Source: Candidatus Thiodictyon syntrophicum
Lineage (GTDB): Bacteria; Pseudomonadota; Gammaproteobacteria; Chromatiales; Chromatiaceae
Assembly (NCBI RefSeq): GCF_002813775.1
Contig: NZ_CP020370.1
Span: 4,117,501-4,181,500, forward strand
Direction: 5' to 3'
Length of the DNA: 64,000 nt
Position 1 is the first letter of the stretch, and every line of letters starts with the position of its first letter. The position numbers and the translations under genes are program-made. Below the pieces are notes generated by a model, which worked only from the letters and a program-made list of their open reading frames with translations, was not told where the DNA came from and ran no database searches. Shown one piece after another: positions 8,427 through 16,591 of this stretch.

Positions 8427-10085
8427 TCATACCGCCACCTGCCTGATCAGCCAATCGATCGGTGCGAGCAGGTTGAATGGCTGGCCGCAGTTGATCCGCG
8501 GGCGCAGCAGTTCGTCGTAGAAGACCACCGGCTCGATGGCCCCGAAGCGCATCCGCACCCCGGCGGCGGAGACCGGGAACAGGGCGAAGCGGGCGAAGCG
8601 GGTCTCCAGATAATGGTGCAGGCGTTGGTCGATGTGCGCGGCGGCAAAGCCCGCGGGGTCGGTCAGGGCGCAGCGATAGTCGTCCGGGGTCTCGATCAGC
8701 TCATCGGCCTTGGTCACGCAGACGGCGACCGGCCGGGGGTCCTGCTGTGCCACCCGCCCGGCGGCGAGCAGCAGGCGCTCGAAGGTGTGCGAGACCTCGT
8801 TGAAGACCCGATCGTCCTGCCGCTTGGGGTCCAGCAGCAGGATGATGCCGTCGGCCGCCAGCAGCCGCTCCTGGACCTCCTGGTGCAGCCCCTCGTAGTC
8901 CGCGCCGGCGCGGTCCTCCAAGGCCAGCGTCACCCGCTCCCCGGTGTGGCGGTGGACCAGGTGGCAGACGATGGCGAGCGCACTGCCGAGCGTGGTGCCG
9001 GGCGGAAAGGCATTGCGCGAATACATGGTGTCGCGCATCAGTTCCAGGAAATCGAGCCCGGTCTCGCCCGGATAGACCACCCAGTCGTCCTGCCGGGAAC
9101 CGCTCAACTGCCAGTAGAGTTGGCCGAGGAATACGGTCTTGCCGGAGCCGGAGGGACCCCACAGGGTCAACTTGGTCGGGATCGGAGTCGGGGCGCGGGC
9201 CGGCGCCGCCTGGGGCAAGGCGCGCGGGTCATTCCCGAGGATCGCCTGGGCCATGGACAGGGCGCGCGCCCGCAGCGCCGCGCCCGGCGCCGGCTCGCCC
9301 GAGGGCGGCGGCGCGGCGGCGTCGCCGCCGAGGATCAGGTCCCATTGGCGATCCAGTGGCCCCGGGTCCTGGGTGGTCGAGGGCAGCCAGCCGAGCAGCG
9401 AGAGGCGGTCGGCCAGGTCGCGCGGCAGGGGCAGCAGCAGGGCGGCCAGGGCGGCGGGGCCCAGCGGCTCGAGCTCGCGCGCCGGGTAGACCCCGCGGTG
9501 TCCGGCCAGCAGCCGGGCGTAGAGGTCCGCCAGCACGCCCTCCTCGCAGCGGCGGCGCAGTTCCGCGGTGCCCGTGCGGATGGTCTGTGCCAGTGCCGCC
9601 GGCGTCAGGGCCGCGGGCGGGATGGCCGTGGGCGCCAGAGTGAAGAACAGGCGCCCGGCGAAGGGGTCGAGCACGCCGTCCCGCCACGCCGAATCGTCGC
9701 GGTCCGCCGCCAGCGGCAGCAGGACCAGGGCGCCCAGGGCGGCGGGCAGGTCGGCCGGGCGCGCCCACTCCAGCACCTGCTTTTCCCGCTCCAGCACGGG
9801 GGGGCGCCCCTGGTGCTGCGGCGCCCAACAGCGCACGGCCTGGTGCAGCCCGGCGCGACTGTGCCACAGCAGGGTGTCGCGGACCACGTCCTCGGCCCCC
9901 AGCGCCAGCTCCCGGGCCAGGTCCGAGGTCGGGCCGGAGCAGCCGGGGCTGGCGGCGAGCCACTGGAACGCCGGCGCGCCCCCGGACTCCCTGCCGAGGA
10001 CACCGTGCTCGCAGGTGAGCGGAGGGGGCCTGCGCGGCAGGCCGGCCAGGGCGGGCCAGGACCAAAGTTGTTCCAGATCAGTCAT
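8427..10085 (-). CDS. P-loop GTPase with N-terminal GAP1-N-like domain
   Basis: About 552 aa from ATG 10085; the longer frame upstream overlaps the coiled-coil gene and is non-coding. Residues 1-270 match the N-terminus of the neighbouring GAP1-like protein. A small-GTPase-type domain follows: Walker A GPSGSGKT near residue 310, a central ALEDRAGADY segment in place of the usual DxxG switch, LLAADGIILLLDP, and a VTKADEL guanine-specificity motif near residue 456. Such GTPases occur in NTP-dependent conflict loci with associated adaptor proteins (recalled family knowledge). The gene starts 25 bp after the coiled-coil gene ends, so the two are probably co-transcribed. No membrane helices are seen. 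Confidence 0.75.
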   Translation of the reverse strand: MTDLEQLWSWPALAGLPRRPPPLTCEHGVLGRESGGAPAFQWLAASPGCSGPTSDLARELALGAEDVVRDTLLWHSRAGLHQAVRCWAPQHQGRPPVLEREKQVLEWARPADLPAALGALVLLPLAADRDDSAWRDGVLDPFAGRLFFTLAPTAIPPAALTPAALAQTIRTGTAELRRRCEEGVLADLYARLLAGHRGVYPARELEPLGPAALAALLLPLPRDLADRLSLLGWLPSTTQDPGPLDRQWDLILGGDAAAPPPSGEPAPGAALRARALSMAQAILGNDPRALPQAAPARAPTPIPTKLTLWGPSGSGKTVFLGQLYWQLSGSRQDDWVVYPGETGLDFLELMRDTMYSRNAFPPGTTLGSALAIVCHLVHRHTGERVTLALEDRAGADYEGLHQEVQERLLAADGIILLLDPKRQDDRVFNEVSHTFERLLLAAGRVAQQDPRPVAVCVTKADELIETPDDYRCALTDPAGFAAAHIDQRLHHYLETRFARFALFPVSAAGVRMRFGAIEPVVFYDELLRPRINCGQPFNLLAPIDWLIRQVAV

Positions 10086-10110
10086 GATGCCTTGGACTCC
10101 TGGGGGCCGG

Positions 10111-12408
10111 TCATGGGCGCTCCAGGCCGAGCGTGCGCAGTTGCTCGGCCAACTGGCGGCGCAGGCGCGCCGGGGGTGGTTGCTCCAGTGGCAGCCCCTG
10201 GACCGTGGCGACCAGGGCCCGGACCTGCGGGTCCGCGCCGCGCCGGGCCTGCCGCTCCAGGACCTGCAGGGTCTCGCCGATCTCGCGCGCGGCCAGGCGT
10301 TGCGCCTGGCGCTCCAGCAATCGCAACAGCCGCTCGGCCTCCTGCAACTGCCCCGCCTCGGCGCCGCGCGGCCAGCGGGTCTGCGCCGGCGGGTGGACCA
10401 GGGCCTCGACCCGGCCATAGAGGTCCGGACAGTAGCCCTGGAGAAAGAGCCCATTGAAGCGGCGCAGCCGCTCGCCCAGGGCCTCGCGGCGCGCCTGCAA
10501 TTGCCGGGCGGCGGCGGCGATCCGCTGCTCGATATGCCGCGCGTTCTCGATCAGTTCGCGCAGCGCGGTGAGTCGCTCCACCGGGTCGGCCGGGGCGTCC
10601 GGGCGCCACTGCTGCAACTGCCGCAGCATGGCCTCGCGGTCGTCGCGGTCGTGGCGGCCGAGCGGTGCGGCGGGGATCAGCTCCAGCACCTGCCGCAACT
10701 GCGCGGCACTGGCCGTCAGGGACTGCTCCTCGTCGGCCGCCAGCGACTCGAGTGCGACGAGCCGGGTGCGGACCTGCCCCAGGGTGTCGTCGATCCGGCC
10801 CAGGCCCTCGTCCGGCGCCGCGGGGATCGCCGCCAGGTCCAGTCCCGCCGCGGCGATACGCTCCGGGGTCAGCACCGCCAGCAGTTGGTCGATTCGCCGG
10901 TTGGCTGCCTCGATCGCCTCCCGACCGACCTGGGCGAAGCGGGCCTCGGCGCCGCTCAGCAGCCGCTCCTGCTGCGCCAGTTGGGCGTCGGCGGCGCCTG
11001 ACGCCTGGTTGCCCACCGTCATCGTCGGAACCACGATCCCCAACCCGGGCGCGCGCTCCGCCAGCCAGCACCGACGCCGTTCCAGGTCCGCGTGTGCCGC
11101 TGCAAGCGCGGCGTCGTCCTCATGGAGCGCCGCCTCCAATGCCTCCAGGTCCGCCCGCAACCCGCGCGCCCCTTCCACTTGGTTGAGCAGGCTCAGCGGG
11201 TCGGCACCCGGGCCGGTGCGCGCGAGGCGCGCGAAGTCATCGCGCAGCCGGGCCAGCTCCGCGTCGCGCGCCGGCTGGCGCGGGGTCGCACCCAGGGCCT
11301 CCAGGCGCGTCCGGCAGTCCCCCAGGTCGGCGCTGAAGGTCGCCAACAGGGCCGTCTCGGAGCGCTTCACGCGGTTGCGGAAGGCCTCGTCGGCGTCCCG
11401 CAACTGCTCGCACCAGTCCTCGTGGTCGCGGGGATTGTCCGGTGTCTCGGCGCTGAGATCCTGGACCAGTTCGTCGAGGTCCGGATCGGCCCCCACCAAT
11501 TGCGCAAACAGGGCGCAGCGCGCCCCCAGGTCCGCGAGCCCGGCGCGGCGGCGCTCGGCGGCGCGCCCCACCAGGTCCTGCTCCAGGGCGCGCGCCTGCT
11601 CGAACAGTTCCTCGAAGGTCCGATCATCCTCCCCGGGCCAGTCCTTGCGCCTGGCCGTGAAGCGCTCGGCCAGGGCGTCGCCGGCGTCGCAGTCCTCGCC
11701 CAGGGCCCGGGCCCAGCGCGGCAGGGCCTTGATGATCAACTGCGTTTGGGTGATCTCGCGCGGTTGCTCGCGGCTCGCCAACTGCTCCAGCGGGTCCACC
11801 AGGGCCTTGACCTCGGCCTGCCACTCCGGGGTCGGCCCGGTGCGGCAGAGCCGCTCGCCAAGCTCCGGCAGGGCCGCCTCCAGGGCCGCGGTGCGGCTGG
11901 AGGCGCGAATCCGGGTCAGCACTGTCTCGGCGCTGAGCCACAGGGCCAGGGCCTGCGTGAGCCGCGCGCTCGCGACCCCCGTCGTCTCGCAACGACGCTG
12001 ATCGACCATCAGGTCGTCGTCGGTCCGCACCTGCCGGCCCAGGCGGCGCGTCTCCGCACCCAGGTGCCCCAGCATCGCGGGGATGCAGTCCGGCTCGCGC
12101 AGCCCCGGGGCCGCGATCCGCTCCAGGGATTGCGCGGCCGCGGCCAACTGCCCCTCGATCCGGGCGAGCCGGTCGAAGAGCCCGTGCAGCGCCTCGCCGC
12201 GCGCCGCCAGCGCCGCCACCCGGGGGGCCAGCCGTGGCGTGCTCTGACCCCGGCCCAGGACCCCGCGCCATGACAGGGCACCCTCGACCTCGGCCAGCAG
12301 CGCCGTGAGTTCACGGTGAAAGGACTCGGCGCGCGGCGGCACCGCCGCGGCGCAGGCCAGCAGGCGGTCGCGCAGGTCGATCAGAAGGGCTCGGTTGTTT
12401 GTTGCCAC
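10111..12408 (-). CDS. Long helical, probable coiled-coil protein
   Basis: About 765 aa and almost entirely charged helix. It is rich in Leu, Ala, Glu, Arg and Gln with heptad-like spacing, with few Gly or Pro and no enzyme motif that I can find. There is no signal peptide or membrane segment. I chose GTG 12408 because the frame upstream of it runs into a repeat arm (12439-12473), whose translation is not protein-like; ATG 12510 is the longer option. It lies 25 bp upstream of the GTPase gene. A long coiled-coil partner next to a GTPase and tubulin-like proteins would suit a scaffold, tether or lever, but that is inference from context only. Confidence 0.65.
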   Translation of the reverse strand: MATNNRALLIDLRDRLLACAAAVPPRAESFHRELTALLAEVEGALSWRGVLGRGQSTPRLAPRVAALAARGEALHGLFDRLARIEGQLAAAAQSLERIAAPGLREPDCIPAMLGHLGAETRRLGRQVRTDDDLMVDQRRCETTGVASARLTQALALWLSAETVLTRIRASSRTAALEAALPELGERLCRTGPTPEWQAEVKALVDPLEQLASREQPREITQTQLIIKALPRWARALGEDCDAGDALAERFTARRKDWPGEDDRTFEELFEQARALEQDLVGRAAERRRAGLADLGARCALFAQLVGADPDLDELVQDLSAETPDNPRDHEDWCEQLRDADEAFRNRVKRSETALLATFSADLGDCRTRLEALGATPRQPARDAELARLRDDFARLARTGPGADPLSLLNQVEGARGLRADLEALEAALHEDDAALAAAHADLERRRCWLAERAPGLGIVVPTMTVGNQASGAADAQLAQQERLLSGAEARFAQVGREAIEAANRRIDQLLAVLTPERIAAAGLDLAAIPAAPDEGLGRIDDTLGQVRTRLVALESLAADEEQSLTASAAQLRQVLELIPAAPLGRHDRDDREAMLRQLQQWRPDAPADPVERLTALRELIENARHIEQRIAAAARQLQARREALGERLRRFNGLFLQGYCPDLYGRVEALVHPPAQTRWPRGAEAGQLQEAERLLRLLERQAQRLAAREIGETLQVLERQARRGADPQVRALVATVQGLPLEQPPPARLRRQLAEQLRTLGLERP

Positions 12409-12438
12409 GCTGGTTACGTCGGTTGCCCACGAAGATGA

Positions 12439-12515
12439 TTTGGCCGCAAATGAACGCAAATGGACGCAAATAAGAAAAAAACGATTGTAGGGTGGATAAG
12501 CGTAGCGCATCCACC
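12439..12515. repeat. Solo repeat arm plus a short REP
   Basis: Bases 12439-12473 are one arm of the CGCAAATGAA element found complete at 16331-16470 and 19057-19195. It is followed by a short palindrome GTAGGGTGGATAAGCG...GCATCCACC (about 12487-12515). Together they fill the space between the VapC remnant and the coiled-coil gene. Confidence 0.75.
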
Positions 12516-12541
12516 ACCAACACCGCTGACGGCACTCCGGC

Positions 12542-12676
12542 TTACTCGTCCCAGGGATTGACGACCCGTAGCGAGGGCAGCGTGAAGTCGGCCAGGTTGC
12601 GGGTCATCAGGGTGAGGCCATGCACCAGTGCGCTTTTCAACTCGGATAAGGCGTTGGTATCGATGAGCCAACTCAC
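12542..12676 (-). pseudogene. VapC-type PIN toxin with its middle deleted
   Basis: A 44-codon frame begins SWLIDTNALSEL, the first acidic motif of a PIN-domain (FitB/VapC) RNase. It then jumps directly to the C-terminal signature LTLMTRNLADF and ends VVNPWDE. A normal VapC is about 135-140 aa, so roughly 90 central residues are missing while both ends stay in frame. The GTG start overlaps the antitoxin stop (GTGA), as in intact operons. Two of the catalytic acidic residues are lost, so it should be inactive. Confidence 0.8.
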
Positions 12677-12924
12677 AGTTCGACCTCGCGCGTGAGGCTC
12701 TGATCGCGCACCAACTCCAGGTCATCCGCCCCGTATAGAGGAGAGCGCCGCATGAACTCCACCAGCGATTCGCGCGGTTTGGTCAACCGGTCGAACTCGA
12801 CGCGAGACAACACCACCACCGCGGGCTCACCGCGTAAGGTGATCTCCTGCGGCTCATGCTCGCACGCCAGCCGTACCACCTCGCTGAAGCGGGCCTTGGC
12901 ATCTTGTAACGCCCATTGACGCAT
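12673..12924 (-). CDS. Phd/YefM-type antitoxin
   Basis: An 83-aa antitoxin. Its N-terminal WALQDAKARFSEVVRLA and ITLRGEPAVVVLSRVEFDRL are the classic Phd/YefM DNA-binding fold. The C-terminal tail (about residues 55-83) would normally wrap the toxin. GGAGGA lies just upstream of ATG 12924; a longer frame to 13011 has no such site. The downstream toxin is gutted, so this antitoxin is an orphan, although its own reading frame is intact. It would have autoregulated the operon as a repressor. It sits between the coiled-coil gene and the DUF1998-like gene, probably as an insertion into the island. Confidence 0.9.
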   Translation of the reverse strand: MRQWALQDAKARFSEVVRLACEHEPQEITLRGEPAVVVLSRVEFDRLTKPRESLVEFMRRSPLYGADDLELVRDQSLTREVEL

Positions 12925-13033
12925 GGAAAATCCTCCGGGACTGGTCAGTCTGATCAGTATACGGCAGGAACCAGGCAGCAGGGTCTGAGTCGCCGTCGGA
13001 CAGGTGCGCAACCGGTGGGTGGAGGCGCCGCCC

Positions 13034-16015
13034 TCAACCCCCCAACACCCGCCGCAGGACCTCCACCGCCTCGCCGCGGCTCAGCCGGCGCTCGACCGAA
13101 TGGCGGGTGGCGGCGATCGCGGGCGGGGATTGCAGGCACAGGGGACAACCGGCCGCGGCGGCACAGGGGCATTCGGCCAGCCAGTCGCGGGTGTACGCGA
13201 GCAGCCGGCGCAGCAGGTCGTCGTCGTCATTGAGCGCATCGATCAGCCCGAGGCCCTGGGGATGGAGGTCCAGGATCACCAGGCCGGACTCGCGGCGTCG
13301 GCCAACCTTGAGCCCCTGCGCGGCCATGACCAGGACCGCGTCTTCCTCCACCCCGACATGGACCGCCAACACCTGACCCAGGGCCGCGGCGATGGAGTGC
13401 AGGGCGGCGGGGGCCTCGTCCAGGTCCTCGGCGAGGAAGCGCAGCAGCAGCCCCTGGGTGGGGAAGGCCAGGCTCTCGATGGGCTCGCCCCACAGGGGCT
13501 CGCTGCGGCGCAAGGCACCGTGGCGCTCGGGCCGGACCTCGATGATGCCGGTCACCTCCTCCTCGTACCAGGTCTGGATCACGACCTTGTTCAGGCCGCC
13601 CTGGTCGAGGAAGACCTGGTTGTGGCGGGTGTCGACCTGGGTGCGGCGCAGGCGCGGCTCACTCACCCGCCAGGTCAGTGCCGGGTCATCGGTGCGGGTG
13701 CAATAGAGAACGCCTGCGCGCCTGATGGCCGCTGCGCTGGTCGCGGGCCAGGGGTTCATGCGGTAGGACTGACCCGCGACCTGGAAGACGCGCCGGGGAT
13801 AGGCAACGATGGTGGCGCGTTCCGGGTCGATGCGCTGGAGCAGGGCCAGGGCCCCCCCGGCCTCGCGCAGGACCACCGAGACCAACTGATCGCCCACGGT
13901 GTCCAGGGGCCCCGGGCGATACTGCGCCGCCGAACTGCGATAGCCGGTATCGACCTTGAGAACAAGGTTGTCGTCCAGAAAACGGACGTCGCGCCGCGCG
14001 ATCTCGTGGCGGTTGGCGAGTTCCTCCAAGACCGGGTCGAGGATCGCGTCGCGCCACTGGAAGGTATCGAGCAGCCCGCTCGCCACGGCCTCCATCTCGC
14101 GCAGGGCAAGCAGCAGATGGCGGCGCACGATCGCCGGCTGCGGCACCCCGGGGACCAACCGCCGCACGCGCCGGAAGAAGGCCTCGGGGTCCTGCGCCAA
14201 CTGCGCCAGGAGGTGCCGCACATAGGGGTTGCCGGGCGCCGCGAGCAGGCCCACCTGGTGGGTCGGCAAGGCGGTCAGGGCGCGCCCGCCCTGGGCCAGC
14301 AGGTCGGCCAGCGCCAGCACCTGCGCGGCGCCGACCTCCAGGATCCGCGCCGCGGCGTCCGCCGGGTCGGGCGCCAGACGCTCGGCCAGGCGGTGCCCGC
14401 CGACCTGCTGCTGCAGGAAGTCGCCGGCCCGCACCAGGTCCAGGGTGGGCGGCGGGTCGAACCGGGTGCGCCACCCCGCCGCCACGCTGGCCCGCAGGGC
14501 CGCCAGGCTGGGGTCGCCAGGGTCCGGATTGGCGGGGTCTGGGGGCCTTGAGTCCGCGCCCGGTTCCAGCAGGTGGATCGCGATGGGATGGGGGCGCCGC
14601 CGGGCAACCAGCACCCGCTCCTCGGGCTGATAGTCGTAGGGCAGCAGTTGCGACCAAAAGGCGGCAAAGTTGGCCTCATGGCCGCGGTGATCGCGCGCGA
14701 AGGTGAGTGAGCGCGCCTCCTGGGCGCCGCGGGCACGCAGCAGCCGATCCAGACGGTGGGACAGGGCCCAGAAGTTGGCGGCCCGGACCCCGGAATAGGC
14801 GTCCAGGTCGAACCACACGGTCAGACCGATGCGCCCGAGCAGCACGGGGTTGTCGCCCAGGTCCGCCAGTTGCTCCGACAGGGTGCCGACATCCAGCACC
14901 CAGGCCATGGCGGTGCTGTCGATGGGCACAGCCGCCCGCGGCAGGTGGATCGCCTCGGGGCCTGGCAGCCAGGGCGCGAGCCGCGCGGCGAAGGCCGCGG
15001 GGGCTTGCGGGACCACGACCAGGGTCACCAGTTCCAGACGCAGGTGGGTCAGTTGGATCGCGACCGCCAGGGCCTCCAACTGACCGGCGTCGTCCGCCGC
15101 CAGGATCAGCCGGTTGCGCCCGCCGCGCCGCGTCGCGTCCGGACCGAACAGGTCGGCGACGGCCTCGATCAGTTCCGGGGCGACGCGGCGCTCCCGCAGG
15201 AAGGGCCACTGGTCGAGCAGGGCGCGTGCCCCGGGCTCGCGGCTTTCCGGCGCCGCCTCGGTGGCCGGGAGCCGACACAGGGTCTGGACGGCGAAGCCGG
15301 CACCGCGCAGCGCCGCCGCCCAGTCGCCGGGGGCCGCGGGCGGCGCCGCGCCCGCCTGGTCGGTCGCCGCCGCGGCGTCCGGGCCGCGGCTGAATGCGAT
15401 GGCGATGAGGGTGATCGCAACGACCGCAAGCAGGCCCCAGGGCGCGGCCCGCTCCTGCGCCAGCCCCTCCCCCAGGTCGGGGGCGCTCCACAGGAGCAGC
15501 AGCAGCAACGGCGGGACCAGGGCCCACAGCACCCAGCGGCGGGAATTCTCGAAGCCCGCGGAGCCGGCCAGCCAGGCCCCGGGGCGCGCCTGATCGGGGG
15601 CACGCACCGGGGCCGGCAGTACGAGCCGCGTCAGGAGGACGGCCAGCCAGACCACGAAGGGGATGGCGAGCGCCCACCACTCGGGATGGGCCAGGCGCAG
15701 TCCATCCGGACCCACCGGCGAGGGGACCCGCAGGTCCAGGGGCGGCAGCCAGGGCAGCGCCAGCCGCAGGCCGGTCGCGTCGAACAGCGGGTGCCAGCCC
15801 CGGTGCCACCAGGCGGCATCCACCAGTTGCAGGGTCCAGGCATAGAGCACCAGCGCGGCCAGGGGGCCGGCGGTCCAGACCAGCACCGCGGTCCACAGGG
15901 CGGCGCTGTCGCGGGTCGGGCGCCGCGCGATGACCGCGGCATTGATCCCGAGCGCCAGCGCCAGGGCGACGGCGAAGACCACCAAGGGGACCAGCCAGGG
16001 GGCGGCGGCGATCAC
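13034..16015 (-). CDS. Membrane-anchored protein with C-terminal DUF1998/MZB-like module
   Basis: About 993 aa. The first 215 residues hold four or five hydrophobic helices (for example VPLVVFAVALALALGI and LWALVPPLLLLLL). A long soluble part follows. The last 250 residues resemble the DUF1998 zinc module of MrfA/DrmB-type helicase proteins: a T-QGLLLRF segment, an ALHSIAAAL helix, a LDLHPQGLGL strand and the cluster CPC-x5-CPLC followed by QSP. No helicase motor motifs (Walker A or DEAD) are present. The GTG start at 16015 overlaps the stop of the Uma2 remnant (GTGA). A membrane-tethered DUF1998 module without a motor is unusual. The domain call is by eye. Confidence 0.65.
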   Translation of the reverse strand: MIAAAPWLVPLVVFAVALALALGINAAVIARRPTRDSAALWTAVLVWTAGPLAALVLYAWTLQLVDAAWWHRGWHPLFDATGLRLALPWLPPLDLRVPSPVGPDGLRLAHPEWWALAIPFVVWLAVLLTRLVLPAPVRAPDQARPGAWLAGSAGFENSRRWVLWALVPPLLLLLLWSAPDLGEGLAQERAAPWGLLAVVAITLIAIAFSRGPDAAAATDQAGAAPPAAPGDWAAALRGAGFAVQTLCRLPATEAAPESREPGARALLDQWPFLRERRVAPELIEAVADLFGPDATRRGGRNRLILAADDAGQLEALAVAIQLTHLRLELVTLVVVPQAPAAFAARLAPWLPGPEAIHLPRAAVPIDSTAMAWVLDVGTLSEQLADLGDNPVLLGRIGLTVWFDLDAYSGVRAANFWALSHRLDRLLRARGAQEARSLTFARDHRGHEANFAAFWSQLLPYDYQPEERVLVARRRPHPIAIHLLEPGADSRPPDPANPDPGDPSLAALRASVAAGWRTRFDPPPTLDLVRAGDFLQQQVGGHRLAERLAPDPADAAARILEVGAAQVLALADLLAQGGRALTALPTHQVGLLAAPGNPYVRHLLAQLAQDPEAFFRRVRRLVPGVPQPAIVRRHLLLALREMEAVASGLLDTFQWRDAILDPVLEELANRHEIARRDVRFLDDNLVLKVDTGYRSSAAQYRPGPLDTVGDQLVSVVLREAGGALALLQRIDPERATIVAYPRRVFQVAGQSYRMNPWPATSAAAIRRAGVLYCTRTDDPALTWRVSEPRLRRTQVDTRHNQVFLDQGGLNKVVIQTWYEEEVTGIIEVRPERHGALRRSEPLWGEPIESLAFPTQGLLLRFLAEDLDEAPAALHSIAAALGQVLAVHVGVEEDAVLVMAAQGLKVGRRRESGLVILDLHPQGLGLIDALNDDDDLLRRLLAYTRDWLAECPCAAAAGCPLCLQSPPAIAATRHSVERRLSRGEAVEVLRRVLGG

Positions 16016-16302
16016 GCGTGCTCCAGGTCGACTTTGTCATAGATCTCAGCCACCGACAGGGTGCCGGCGTTGGCCGAACGGATACGGACCTTCATGTCGT
16101 TGGCATAGACGCGGCAGGGGCGACCCTTCATTTGCATCCACAATTGTCCGCTGATATTGGTTACCACCGCATTGTGCTGCTCCAGCGCCCCGGTCATGGC
16201 AAAGACCTCGCCGTCGCGGTACTCGCTGCGCGACTCGAGCGCGGCACGCTCGCCCGCCAGCCAGTCGTCGAAGGTCAGGATGGACTTGGGTTGCAGTGAC
16301 AT
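16012..16302 (-). pseudogene. Uma2 family gene with its core deleted
   Basis: A 96-aa frame keeps the Uma2 N-terminus (FDDWLAGE, EYRDGEVFAMTG, EQHNAVVTNI, YANDMKVRI) and then jumps straight to the family's last residues (TLSVAEIYDKVDLEHA). The central PDVVV and E-x-LSPST catalytic strands are absent, a loss of roughly 100 residues that keeps the frame. It is immediately upstream of, and overlaps by GTGA, the DUF1998-like gene. The deletion therefore either preserved translational coupling or produced a short peptide whose only role is coupling. Confidence 0.85.
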
Positions 16303-16330
16303 GGGGTACTCTCTTACGCAGAAAATGCAG

Positions 16331-16470
16331 TTTAGCCGCAAATGAACGCAAATTAACGGAAATAATCAGAAACTTGGTCTTTACTCCATGCTCACCGTCC
16401 GGATGACGCCCGCGACGCTGCTAACCAGCAGATTTATTTGCGCCTATTTGCGTTCATTTGCGGCCAAATA
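16331..16470. repeat. MITE-like inverted repeat (CGCAAATGAA family), copy 1
   Basis: Inverted arms of about 33 bases are built from the 10-base word CGCAAATGAA and variants, around a GC-rich centre. The whole 140 bp, centre included, is homologous to the reverse complement of 19057-19195, so this is a mobile repeat and not a chance hairpin. With flanking sequence it accounts for the gap 16303-16591. Confidence 0.95.
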
Positions 16471-16591
16471 CTCTTTCTTGAGTCTTAGCGTCATGCCTCG
16501 AACATGCCGACCGGCGCGCCCTCGTGCCTTAATGATATGGTGCCCGGCCTAGTCACGGTCGAGGGCGCTTGGGGTCCCGATCGCTGGCCCC

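Noticed and set aside
8613-10457. Long plus-strand open frame (and similar ones at 4873-5889, 14756-16042, 17303-18958, 20049-21569) opposite the island genes
   Set aside because: Each lies codon-aligned opposite a minus-strand gene with recognisable domains. Translations are Gly/Gln/Arg-rich with no motif, as expected from high third-position GC.
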